NCBI GenBank assembly: GCA_003999685.1
Contig: CP021221.1
Span: 1,674,001-1,738,000, forward strand
DNA: 64,000 nucleotides
Reading direction: 5' to 3'
Source of the DNA: Taiwanofungus camphoratus
Lineage: Eukaryota > Basidiomycota > Agaricomycetes > Polyporales > Taiwanofungaceae
The position numbers and the translations under genes are program-made. The notes under the pieces are model-generated. The model did no database searches. It was given only the letters and a program-made list of their open reading frames with translations, and was not told where the DNA came from. Positions 12,601 through 22,829 of the stretch are shown in pieces. The stretch's first letter is position 1. Every line of letters begins with the position of its first letter.

Positions 12601-13628
12601 GGTGATGGAGGAAAAGTATGGAGGCGAACCGGCGAAGAAGCATGCTCGTGATAGTATGTTACGGTCGAAGATACAGATGAATCAGTACCTGGAGATCCAA
12701 ATGCTGCGTCATTAGGTGAATCCTCAACAAATACGCTTCGCTCTCGGGGCCTTCCTCTATCACTGTCCTGTTCCACGGCCCTTCGCCACTGCACCAGATC
12801 GTTCAAAACAGTGTCCCGTATAGACACGGTCCTTTTCTTCGGACGTCGTACGTCTTGATCCCTTGCACTGACAGAACTCGTGCTATCTCTTGTCCGAACC
12901 CTCTCCAGGCCTGTCGTGCTCTTCTCTCTCTTGAGGGCGGCAGCCTCGCGACCCGGCCAATCAGAGCGTTTGACGAACTCAAACTGAGCCTCTGCCACAT
13001 CCTTGATTGTGTGGGAAGGACCAGGCTTGCGCTTCGAAGCAGAAGATAGGGGTCTGGGATGCTCGAGAGAGTCAGCTTCTTCACCTGTCGGAGCACCACA
13101 GGTAGTCTCCTTGAACAGATCCAAGGAAGCTGCAACCTTTCGACCAATTCCAGCCGTAGACGAAGAGGGTGCCGCACCCCACCCTAGGCTTGGGGAGGAA
13201 GACGAAGACGAAGGTGATCTGTGCGATGATCTTCGGGATAGGGGGCGCGCAGGCTTCGGTGAAGACATGGACGTTAGTAGTTCAGACGCAGACGAACGAG
13301 ACGTCGGGAGCGTCGAAGCCCGTTCTGTGGCTCTCCGTGCAACTCGCCTATGGGAAGGTCGCGGAGGCAATGCAGGGCCCTGCTTAGTCTCCGTGCCGGA
13401 CCCGCTGGAATCTGTTTGACTGTCATGGACCCATGCGGGCCGAGCATAGAGTTTGCTGGACGCGGTACGACGTGGCCTCTGGGGCAGATAGAATATGTGA
13501 TCCTTCTGAGAATGATTCTGGGGGTGTGGAGACGAATTTGAAGACGTAGTGGCGGAGGTCGGGGGTGAAGGAGGGAGGTAATGAGAATGACACTCGGAGC
13601 AGAGATTCTCTGAGCGCGTATGGCTCAT
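9602..13628 (-). CDS. KCS1: Inositol hexakisphosphate kinase, KCS1/IP6K type
   Basis: Three exons (13628-12027, 11969-10551, 10429-9602) join in phase 0 to give 1282 residues. The N-terminal ~530 residues are serine/proline-rich and disordered. The conserved N-lobe begins QVGGHSAIYKFTKRAVCK and runs across the first intron into PLVSRENLFYEAVEREAPPL. The IPK signature PxxxDxKxG appears as CVLDLKMG (about 964-971, with Asp967 and Lys969), followed by SLLMIYDG (about 1077) and VDFAH (Asp about 1161), which bind ATP-metal. The enzyme makes 5-diphospho-inositol pentakisphosphate (5-InsP7), a signal read by SPX domains in phosphate control. Yeast Kcs1 is about 1050 residues, so this one is slightly long, mainly in the insert between lobes. 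ATG 13628 was chosen because the open frame above it has no ATG. Confidence 0.94.
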
Positions 13629-13888
13629 ATACAGATTGTGCGGCAGACGGAGGTGAGCAGGACGGAGACTTGAGAAGTGGCTCGGTGCAACGAGGAAAAG
13701 GAAGCAACAAAACCTTGGGCCGGCGAATGGAAGGGTAGATATATAGAGTGCCCAGCAAGCGCTTTGGTTAGCAACGTTTTCTGTTGTTCGTGAACGCAGA
13801 TCCGCAATGTGGCCAGTTGTTTTTGCAGGACTCTGTGGGATGAATGTGAGGTGCGGGCGCCCTTGAGAAATGAAAGTTCTCACTTGCA

Positions 13889-14720
13889 GTGACGATATTG
13901 GAAGATTCAGACACGTGGGTTGCGAGACGCCCGCTCTCCCGTCCAGACCCTGTACTGCTGCTGACTAAGCACCATCCCTCCAACAAAAAGAAATCCCTCG
14001 TCCGCCGACTCTCTCTAGCAGCTCTCGCCGCCTCTCTTGTTCTCGCTGTTCTTGCATTCATCTGGCGCACAAAAGTATCCGTCTCAAACGAGCCGCCGGT
14101 CCGTCAATGGCTCTCCCCGCCCGTGTCATGGGCCCGTGCGAGTACGTCAGTGCGACGCACGTTCGAATCCGCGAACGTACATGTCGCGGACACACGAGCC
14201 AAAAACAGTGCTGTTGGGATCATCTGTTTGATGCGTGCGCCTCTAATCCAATCACAGGCAGTCTTGCTTGTGCTTCGTGGAAACCGTGTTATCCCGGCGA
14301 ATGACATGGTGCACGATGTCGATTACCCCATGTCTCGCTTTCCTCCGGCTGGCCAGCCCGCATCCCTGTCCCTCCCGTCTCTCGTGACGTCTGCGGATGT
14401 GATGGTCGTCGCATGTTGGCTTGCAACTCATCAGCTGGCAGGCTTTACAGCGACCGTCGTCGTCTCATTCAGGCATTATTCACTGCGTCGTCCAGCACGT
14501 GTGTGTCAGTCCGGCGTTTCATACAAGCATTTCGTGTCTCTTCTCCGCCGCAGCACAAGGTACCTGCGATTAACGTTAGCCGTGTTTTGTCCAGTCAACG
14601 GCGATTGCCTACGGGCGACAAACCTCCGTGCTATCATTACGTCCGATCGAACGCTCTCGACCAGGTGCCAGTCGCCTCGTGCAGTAGTCTTTATCACCTT
14701 CTGGCGGTTCTTATCGTATG
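13889..14720 (+). CDS. Possible membrane-protein gene fragment, 5' and 3' ends unclear
   Basis: An open frame without an ATG at its start: the first codon follows CTTGCAG, so it is better read as an exon after an acceptor. It encodes ILEDSDTWVARRPLSRPD, a basic patch (NKKKSLVRRL) and one hydrophobic helix (LAALAASLVLAVLAFIW), the pattern of a type II single-pass protein. After about 80 residues the composition becomes unconvincing as protein. The frame runs into the CpG-free tract at 14720, so if a gene was here its 3' part is gone or replaced. It lies head to head with the KCS1-type gene. Family not recognised; coding status doubtful. Confidence 0.3.
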
Positions 14721-16555
14721 AATTGTCACCAAATGAGCTATTTCAGTGTTGCAGTCTTGACAATTGTAACTTTTGTTCAATGAAACATTACTTGATAGGA
14801 TTGAACACAATGTTCATGGTAAGTCTGACTGTATTGGCTTTTCTATCTTTCTGAAATTGCTATTGTGAAATTTTGAAAACAAATTTGGTTACTTGTGAAT
14901 TTGCTTTTTCTCATACTTGACATTTGTGAGACTTAACTCTGTGCATTCAAAAGGGTCTTAGCTATTCCGATTAGGCTGAGATAGTGATACAATAACCATG
15001 AGCAGGGAGTAGCTGTGGAGCAGTGGACTAAATAGCCCAATCTGAGTCTATAGGTATCAATGTTGAGTTTCTGAGTATACATCAATAGTCAAAGATTTTC
15101 TCTTGAAGCTCACACTTTTGCAGTAACTTATAAGAATCAGCTACAGTCACACTGTAATAAGATGGAAGCTGTTTGACTGGCTTCATCATTTGTATTAGGC
15201 CACTTAATCCTGTGACTTGACTTGATTACTCATTCTTTTTCTTGTATGTTCCATGTGTTTCCATTGCATCGAAGCTGTGCTGTGTTTGCCATATAAGGGT
15301 CATAATTTGGCAATGTTTGTACTTATTGATGTGCTATATAATCTTCATCATCAATGCTGAATTAATTGTCTCTTATCAGAACACTCAACTTGATCAAGGA
15401 GAGAATACCATAGTTTCAATATTGCCCTCTCTCTACTGTCATAAGTCAGTCATCAATACCTAAACCTTTTCAAACCACTAACTTTGTTCTTTGACTATAG
15501 GCAGTCACTTTGTCTGTAAGGTAGTCTACTCTGAGTCTATACAAGTCACAGCTCATCAGTGTGGCACCATCACTATCTATTAAAGGTGAAGGTTTTTTGA
15601 CAATCATCTCTATATACTGATGCATTTTCTGTTCTTGCTCAGTCTTTAATATCACTACTTATCAATCTATCAAAGACAACATTTATATATCACTTCTCAT
15701 CCATTACCCTTGCAACCACCCTCCACTCATATTCACATCAAACATATGAGATCCACAAACACTATACCAAGAGTCCCTGATTACAGACAATCCACAATTA
15801 CTATTGAACCTACTGAATATACCCTGCCCAGAAAAATGATATCTAAACAGCAAGAAACAGTGCTCAAAGTCACCCTTCGACATCTGGCTTCATCAAACAA
15901 ATCATACACTGCACAAAGTGTGGGACTTGAACAAGCACATGCCATCACAGACCTCCAAAGTGACTGCAATGTTAAAGCCACTACAGCTCAAAGTAGCCTC
16001 CACACACATGTGCCTTCACCACTACCTCTCTCAGAGATGAGGGCAACTGCCACAGGGATTCTAGAGACATTAGAGAGGTGCAATGAAGCAACACACATGG
16101 TCTGTGAGCCACACATCATGGATGTTAACGAAGCACTCCCTCATCGGGACCCTTTATGTGGTGCCACACCTGGTGCTTTGATAAGTGGTGGCCACATATC
16201 TTCATCAATCATGACATCCCAGAGTATTTCCGCCACCCCTTCTGCACTCAGTCAGTGCCCGGCACCTACAGCGGCCTACACAGCAAATCATACCTCAGTT
16301 ACTGGGTCTGAAATTATGACCAAAGCACTCACTACTCAGGCCCCCACATTCAGCACTGCATCAGTAACTAGCCCACAGTTCACCTTCATTGCACCCTCCC
16401 GAGATCTTAATGATCCCCAATCTCACAAGCAGAGCACCTCGAGAACCAAGTCACAACCCATATGGACTGCAATGCCTGGTATGTCTAGACAAAGTCCTCC
16501 TCTGCCTGGCACCTCCCTGAGTGAGGAAATAGAGCAAGCAGTGAACCCAATGCAG
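14720..16555. repeat. CpG-depleted tract, probably an old methylated inserted repeat
   Basis: From about 14716 the CG dinucleotide almost vanishes: I count only 3 in roughly 960 bases (14761-15720) and about 10 in the next 840, whereas flanking DNA has about 2-5 per 60 bases. TpG and CpA are plentiful, the mark of deaminated methyl-CpG. Normal CpG returns abruptly at 16561. Base composition is also more AT-rich in the first kilobase. I saw no terminal repeats, target duplication or transposase, so the family is unknown. Both edges are read from composition only, to within about 20 bases. Confidence 0.6.
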
Positions 16556-17162
16556 AAGGCCGATGCAACCAAACACGCTCAGCCACCCATTGCGAGCGCA
16601 GATCACAGAACGGGTCATGTGTTTGTCGCAACATCCCATAGCGTCAATGTCGTAAGGCCCACCGAAGCTCTGCTGTCGAAATCCGCCAAACGACGGCGTA
16701 TTGAGCTCAATACGAAACGAAAGCCGCCAAAGCGATTAGGAGGACTCGGTGTCCAAATGGCCTCGGATTGGACGAATACAATCAGAGACTACCTTAGATT
16801 GAGGTCGAGAAGGGGCACGGCAGTTCCTGGGACACATGTTGGACCAGATAGCCGCAAGAGGTGGCTCGCTCTTAAACAAGTTATGATAGAGATCGAGGAA
16901 GCAAGAAATAATGTTTCTGTGGAAGTAGTAAAGGTAAGGCTCTGCATATGCAATTCATGGATTGACAAATGTGCTGACCAATGACCGGTTACAGGAATCA
17001 GGTATTGGGAGTGCGATCAAACGCTTCGCATTTTGCAGAACAGATGAGACCTGGGGAGAGGAGGCCCTGGCGTTTCGAAAGAAGGCGAAGGAGATTTACG
17101 ATAGCTGGTACGAGCGGCTGATTCTGTCAAAGGCCAACGCGGCGCATCTCCCGGACACTTGA
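15746..17162 (+). CDS. Unknown chimeric-looking ORF, TE-like 5' part and host-like 3' part
   Basis: Exon 1 (15746-16933) and exon 2 (16995-17162) join across a 61-base GT-AG intron to give 451 residues. The first ~270 codons lie in the CpG-free tract and encode a Thr/Ser/His/Gln-rich, low-complexity sequence. The rest lies in normal DNA and has a strong basic patch (SKSAKRRRIELNTKRKPPKR, about residues 312-331) that looks like a nuclear localisation signal, then a compact segment (TNTIRDYLRLRSRRG, KRWLALKQVMIEIEEARNN) and a C-terminal exon ending ERLILSKANAAHLPDT. The host-like part looks genuinely coding, because the frame stays open through a well-formed intron. The start ATG inside the tract is only the first in-frame one. 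No family recognised. Confidence 0.5.
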
Positions 17163-17592
17163 TCGTATGCGACGGCGAGTGCCTAATAGTGGCAGCTACA
17201 GACTTGGGGGAGTCCTCAAATTTGGGATATAGGGAATTGCAGCAAGGGTTGGATTCAATGAGAAGATCGCTTGGGGCGTGGATGGCTGGAAGAAGTTGGG
17301 TTGACGAAGCTAAGCGCTGACAGAACGATATCATGTACTATGTAGCACAGCACATCGGCCCTTTCCGATGTACTCATCTTACCACAACTTTTCACACAAT
17401 ATCTACCAGACACAAAGCTGATAATGTGAGACAACTCAGAATGCGATGCTCGATCCTAGCAAGGGTCGAAACATCAACGTGAGTGCAAAAGCGGAGTGCA
17501 CTAGTTTATACATGTACGATATCCTCTATGTCAACAATCATCAACATGGCCCGATGACAAAACTAGAGAGTGAGTAAGGGGCATTTCAGGAA
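17163..17592. other. Short intergenic region between convergent genes
   Basis: This 430-base stretch separates the stop of the chimeric ORF from the stop of the FHL1-like gene. It should hold both 3' ends. No gene or repeat seen. Confidence 0.6.
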
Positions 17593-19687
17593 TCATGCAC
17601 CAATCTCTACGCCGGTGTCATCTAAACGTCGCCTCTTCGTCGCGGGTCCTTCCTCAAAGTCGGGAATGTCATCGTCTATCACGACGATGGGCGACGGAGC
17701 TGAGTCAGCCGTAGGCTGCAAGGATCCCATCGGTGCAGATGGTGGCACTTTCCTAGCTACAGGCTCGTGACTTGGCACCAAGACGTCGCCGGACCCACAC
17801 GCTTCCAAAATAAGTTGAGGCTCGATAGGCTTGTGTGCAAATGGCGCCATTGTGAATGGGCCTGAACCTAGAGACTGCGTCCCCACCGGTGCAGCGCCCC
17901 TGCCTGTTCCCCCACCCCGCCCCCGCCTCTGCCTGCCTCTACCTCTTCCCCGGCCGCCCTCGGCTTTCAACTTCTCCTTGTAAAATCTTACAATGTAGCT
18001 CTGCAATATTTCTAGCGCCTTCTGCGCACCGAGCGCCTCGAGATCCGCAAGATGGGTTGGAGTAAGGTGCGCAAATATGTCAGGGTTGAGGATGAGGGTG
18101 TTGTCGTGGAGGACAATGGGTTTCGGCACTGAAATATCATTCGTAGAAGAAGCGGATGCAGGAACAGGGCCCACGACGATAGGAATGCGGACTGTAGCAG
18201 GAATAGCCGGGACGGTGGAAGTGGACGCTTCGGAGATTGGGGCTACGGAAGAGCTAGCGCTCACGAACGACGTTGACGCCGGCGCGTCCGATGCTGCCGC
18301 TGAAGGTATTGGAGGAACAAGCTGTGAAGCAGATGATGGTTCAAACTTTGCGCTGGGAGTGGTTAACGAAGAAACAAGTGCGGTGGAGAGTGGTGGAGAG
18401 GCAGAAGAGACATTCGCCGTTGCAGTCGCATTCGTCTTCAGAACAAGCGGTGTCGATGTAAGAGGTGGTGGCAGAGGTGTGCCTCTGAGATCGCCTTTGA
18501 CGCTTCTCTTCAGTGGTGGCTCCAGCGGAACTACTGCCTTCGCCTTCTTGCCTGCGGACCTCCCATCGCGCCCTCCAGCCCCAAGAGCTGCAGTTGCTTG
18601 TCTTCTCGCATCTTGTTCTTCGAAAGTATGCTCGAACGCTGCATCAATGAGCCATAGGGCGCCCTTTCCTTTCTCCTCCTTACTTCGCAGCAACTTCTTG
18701 AATCCAGGGTTCGATGACAGATTATGTCTTACAGAGCTCTGTATTCTGTGACGTAAACAAAACAGTGAGATGGACAGAAGAGCATGGAACGTACCTCCCA
18801 GTCCTTCCCACAGTATTTGAACCATTCATATGTTTCTTTTATCCAATGGCAGATGTCCTGCAAGGAAGCCTTGCCCCCCAGGGCCTTGATAGCGCGATAA
18901 CATAGTTGAGCATAAGTTAGTTGTGGTTTCGGAGGCATCACTTCCGGTGGAGGTGCAGGCACAGGCGCATCCGGCTTCCTACGCTTCTTCGCATTAGGTT
19001 TGCATTTGCTGATTGTATTGGAATCTGGAAGCTGTGCTTCCAGTGGGGGTATCTTGTTGGGCGGTGGTAAAGCGACGGCAGGCGGAGGTGAGCAGGATGG
19101 AAGGGATGATGGCGGAGATATGGAGGTGACATCAACGATGTCGACGGAAGGCGAGCGGACGCGGTTGTCTGAAGAATGAGAGCTCGGGGATGGCGAATCT
19201 TCAGGAACAGAGGGAGGGGGTAGGACAAAGTGGAAAGTGCGAGATGCGATTTGTATCTGCGATCTGTACAGCAATGAGATGTGCTCCTGCATGCTGCAGA
19301 ATAACGGAAGCGGACATACCGGTCACTGAGAGGGACCTTACACCCGCTGCCAGACCAAACACCATCCACCCAAGCTCCATTCCGGCCCAGGACGATGAGC
19401 ACGAAGCGCTCCTCCTCTTCTTCATACTCTATCTTGGCATGTAGACGGGACACACTCTTGAGAGGGCCAAGATCTACATCGACTTGGGGAATGTCTGAGG
19501 AAGATGCAGAGGAAGTAGGGATACACCGCCGGCCGATTGTAACAGTGAGCGTCTGAAGATAATAGGTGAAGTTGGGGAAGACGAGGCTGTAGTATGCGCT
19601 GATCTTGTTCGGCGTAGGATCCTGTTCAGGAGAGAGGGATGAAGGAGACGGGAGGGTATCTTGAGGATGAGCTACGAGGGCGGCCAT
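17593..19687 (-). CDS. FHL1: FHA plus forkhead transcription factor, FHL1-like
   Basis: Three exons (19687-19320, 19263-18795, 18738-17593) close to 660 residues. An FHA domain occupies about residues 30-140 (TVTIGRR, then SRLHAKIEYEEEEERFVLIVLGRNG). The forkhead DNA-binding domain lies at about 233-315: KPQLTYAQLCYRAIKALGG, WIKETYEWFKYCGKDWE, and, across the second intron, SSVRHNLSSNPGFKKL with the recognition-helix core SVRHNLS. The C-terminal half is Ala/Ser/Pro-rich with a basic Gly-Arg stretch. FHA followed by forkhead is the layout of yeast Fhl1, which binds ribosomal-protein gene promoters with Ifh1 under TOR control, and of fission yeast Fhl1. DNA-binding residues are intact. Targets in this fungus are inferred. 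Confidence 0.88.
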
Positions 19688-19849
19688 GTCGAGCTGGATG
19701 TCGGGGAACGTTGAGGACGCGCTTAGAGTCACGCACACAACCCCCCGACGGCCTAAACCGGCTCCAGCTTCCATATATGGCGAGGCGCCACAACGGCACG
19801 CCATCACTCATTGGTCAGACTTATTCTCAAACGTTACCGCCCAAAAATC
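19688..19849. promoter_or_regulatory. Shared promoter of FHL1-like and MTP18 genes
   Basis: Only 162 bases separate the two divergent start codons, so one promoter region must serve both. A TATA-like CCATATATGG palindrome lies at about 19771-19780. Confidence 0.6.
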
Positions 19850-20614
19850 ATGTCCAATCCTAAGGAGCCTGTACAACAAATAGCTAAAGATGAAATTGAC
19901 ACCCTCGCTGATCGCAATGCAGACTCCACTAACTCTGAACTGCGATACATGGCCTACGGTGCACGTCTAAGAACGGCCCTACGTGCAGGCCACAGATACA
20001 TTGCATACGTATGTTTCTCGTCGTCTCACCGTCTCGTGGGTAGCGATGGATTCACACCAGACTAGTGATGTCGGGGAGGCGTTTCGTCCAGTTATTCCCC
20101 CTGCGGTCGTTACCGCCGCATACGGTGTTTCTTGGTTGTATCTTGCTGGGTGAGTGCCACCGCACCTCCTATCAAGGTTCTGAACGTCAACTTCTAGGGC
20201 AGTGACGTTGGTTATGAGGCGTACAAAGCCCATCGGAGAGGTCCGTCTCCCTTGGAAGCCGCCCATTTTTCGGAGCCAACCCGGATTGGTATGGTCGCTG
20301 TCAAACGGGCGGTATTCCAGTCAATAGCATCAATGTAGGTGCTCACCCGATCATCCTGCTCGCACTGAGCCCATTAATTGTCTCTTTCTAGGGCGCTTCC
20401 TGCCTTCACCATTCACACGGCGGTCAAGCAAGCTAAGAAGGCGTTTTCCAATACCCGGAACCCTCGTGTCAAGACCTGGGGCCCAACAGCAACCGGTCTT
20501 GCAATCGTGCCCGTCTTGCCCTATCTGTTTGACAAGCCCGTGGAACACGCCACAGATGCGGTATTCGAATGGATTGAGAAGCAGATAGTGGAGCAGAAGA
20601 AGACAGAGCTGTAA
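19850..20614 (+). CDS. Mitochondrial fission process protein, MTP18/MTFP1 family
   Basis: Four exons (19850-20008, 20061-20149, 20203-20334, 20392-20614) close to 200 residues. It begins MSNPKEPVQQIAKDEIDTLA and has the family's hydrophobic stretches: SDVGEAFRPVIPPAVVTAAY, VSWLYLAGDVGYEAYKAHR, then ASMALPAFTIHTAVKQAKKA and TGLAIVPVLPYLFDKPVEHA, as in human MTFP1 (166 residues), an inner mitochondrial membrane protein that promotes fission. The acceptor of exon 3 was placed at GGGCAG because the nearer TAG would put a stop in frame. The gene shares a promoter with the FHL1-like gene and its stop faces that of eIF2B delta. Function is taken from the animal family; in fungi it is little known. 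Confidence 0.9.
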
Positions 20615-20898
20615 TCCACGCTAGATATGCGTATAGATATATGAGAATAGACGAAGACTAATTGGACCACCTCAAAGGCCGTATTCAATACAAGTCGATG
20701 AATTGCAGATACATTGTCTACATTCAGTCGTGCTTACTACTTCTACATAAGCTTGAGTAACTAACGTGGAAATGACTACTGGTTGCCTAGAATAAATGAT
20801 GTACTTAGATAGCATGCAACAATCGGTCGAAGGAAAGCGAATGCGATGATGTGATCGAGGAGAGGAAGCATGATTCAATGCCAAGAAAAGCGTTGTGA

Positions 20899-22553
20899 TC
20901 AGAGCAACCTGCCAAGTGCAAGCGGAATCGAGCTAATGGAGTTGGGAGGGATAACACCGACTTCTGTGACGACGGCAGTGATGCTTGATGGTGGGGTGAG
21001 GTCGTAGAGCGGGTTGAGGATCTCAAGATGGGGTCGATTCTCGAGCATTAATGACCCCCGGGGCTTTGTGAGAGGGAATGAGGAGAATAGATCACCGACT
21101 GGAGCTACGGGAAGGTCAATTCTAAGTATTAGTCAGTGAGCTAGGACAACCAGACATACATAATTCATTCTTGGTGAAACTATCCAGCTGAACGCTTTCT
21201 GAGAATTTGTACGTCTCGCAACAAACGACCACAGGAACGGAGTGCTGCTTTGCTATCATGGCCACCAGCGCTGTTCCAGATCGAGAATATACGGCACCAT
21301 TTGAGTGTATGGAATGTGCGCCAACAAGAACGGCGGACACCTCGGTGATGACTGACCCGAGAGCAGGAAGGAGGAGATATGTGCACTGTATCCCCGCGGA
21401 AGAGAGAATTGACAAAAGTCTTTTGCCTGAACGGATAATGGCTTCACGAGGATCGAACCTGTATACAGGAGCTGAGACTAACCTTCGAGCATAGGTCTGG
21501 AGTCAACTACGATCACAGAGAAATGCTGGCCTTCTGAATGAGCACCAAGCAAAACTTTCTCAACCACTGATGATCTATGGATGCACTTAGTGTATTTAAC
21601 ATAATACAGTCGCTAAAACTGACCTCGCATAAGTTAGAATTACATCCCCATTCTTGATCTTATTCCCAGCGGTCTCCTGTATTACTTGATCGGCGATAAT
21701 AATCCGATCGCGGATATAATTGTCAATCTTATGACAGAGCGCATCCTTCGCCTAGATGAAGGACGCCTGTTATTAATACACAACATACTATAAATCGTGT
21801 GACCAATATCACTGACATCCTGCTCTGGAAGGTCGATGTCTGACCCGCTGATTTCCAGTTTCAGCTGACGAATTGCGTTGCCCATAGTGACCGACATTGG
21901 ACGTGCAGCAACGAGGTGGCTGATTTGAGGGGAAAGGTGTGTCATAAGATGTCTGGATAAGGTATTGTTCAGTGGAGTAGAATAGTCTTGTATGACCTGT
22001 TAAAGAATCAGATGTCTACATTGAGGACAGAAGCCTGGACGCGCACTGTCTTGAAGGCAGTCAAAGTGGCAATACACCGTGCGTTTGCTCCGGTGATCTT
22101 GAAATTTGAGAACTGTAGTGCCAGTCGTATGATTGTTGGATGAATGTCGCCCTTGCTCACACTAGCAGGCTTTGGCAGCCCAAAGTGAGAGAATATTCGT
22201 ATGCCGCGTGCTTTGTCTCCTGTGGCATCGGTATTCGACGTAGATGCGATCTTTGAGTCTTTGACAGCTTTAGAAGTGGCAGAGGCGGAGGGTTTTGTTA
22301 CTGTTTCGATGCCCTTGCCGGCCTTCTTCGGCGCGACGTTGGATGATGAAGGCTGTGAAGCTGGCTTATTACCCAGCTTGCCATTAGTACCATTAGACAC
22401 GCTTGTGGTCTTTGTGGCCTTTGCAGCTCGTTGTCTCTCCTGCAGTTCCCGCCGCTCGGCCTTGGTCATCTGTTTCTGGGATTTCTGCGGGGTCTGCGAG
22501 GATTCGCCATTCGATGGTTGGACTTGCACGTCCAAGATTGGTACTGGGCTCAT
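20899..22553 (-). CDS. GCD2: eIF2B delta subunit (GCD2)
   Basis: Six exons (22553-22047, 21996-21817, 21751-21624, 21574-21483, 21426-21160, 21104-20899) close to 459 residues. A charged Lys/Ser/Thr-rich N-terminal tail (about 1-110) precedes the eIF2B alpha/beta/delta fold: GIRIFSHFGLPKPA, HLMTHLSPQISHLVAARPMS, ILTYARSSVVEKVLL, then VSAVLVGAHSIHSNGAVYSR and QHSVPVVVCCETYKFSE, the conserved core of the regulatory subunits. eIF2B exchanges GDP for GTP on eIF2; alpha, beta and delta sense phosphorylated eIF2 alpha in the integrated stress response. The first intron uses a GTGCGC donor, chosen because it restores the family sequence TAFKTVIQDYSTP. The gene is head to head with RAT1, 276 bases between start codons. 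Confidence 0.95.
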
Positions 22554-22829
22554 GATGAAGGTTGTAAGAGGATGCGTCCGAGAAGCAGACGAGGAGAATC
22601 TGAACTTGAGGAATTCTGGAGTCGAGTCATGACTGAAGCACGGCGCACATGAACGCAGACCGCGTAAAGCGGGGTCGTGTGAATATTATGTCAGCGCGCC
22701 ATGGGCCACGGTATTTGCTATACTGCGTTCAGCTCTGGCGCACGCATCGACGACCTGATGCTCCCGCATTCTGGTTGTCACATATAGTACATCTTTCTAC
22801 GTTTCTATCAGAACTGACGAAATATCATT
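22554..22829. promoter_or_regulatory. Shared promoter of eIF2B delta and RAT1
   Basis: This 276-base divergent interval holds both promoters. No TATA box stands out on either side. Short open frames here are not genes. Confidence 0.6.

Noticed and set aside
13629-13883. N-terminal extension of KCS1 up to 13883
   Set aside because: The extension starts with GTG, has no ATG and is not conserved-looking; ATG 13628 is a better start.
21427-21482. GGTTCGATCC on the minus strand, like a tRNA T-arm
   Set aside because: It lies in a 56-base intron of eIF2B delta and has no room for a tRNA.
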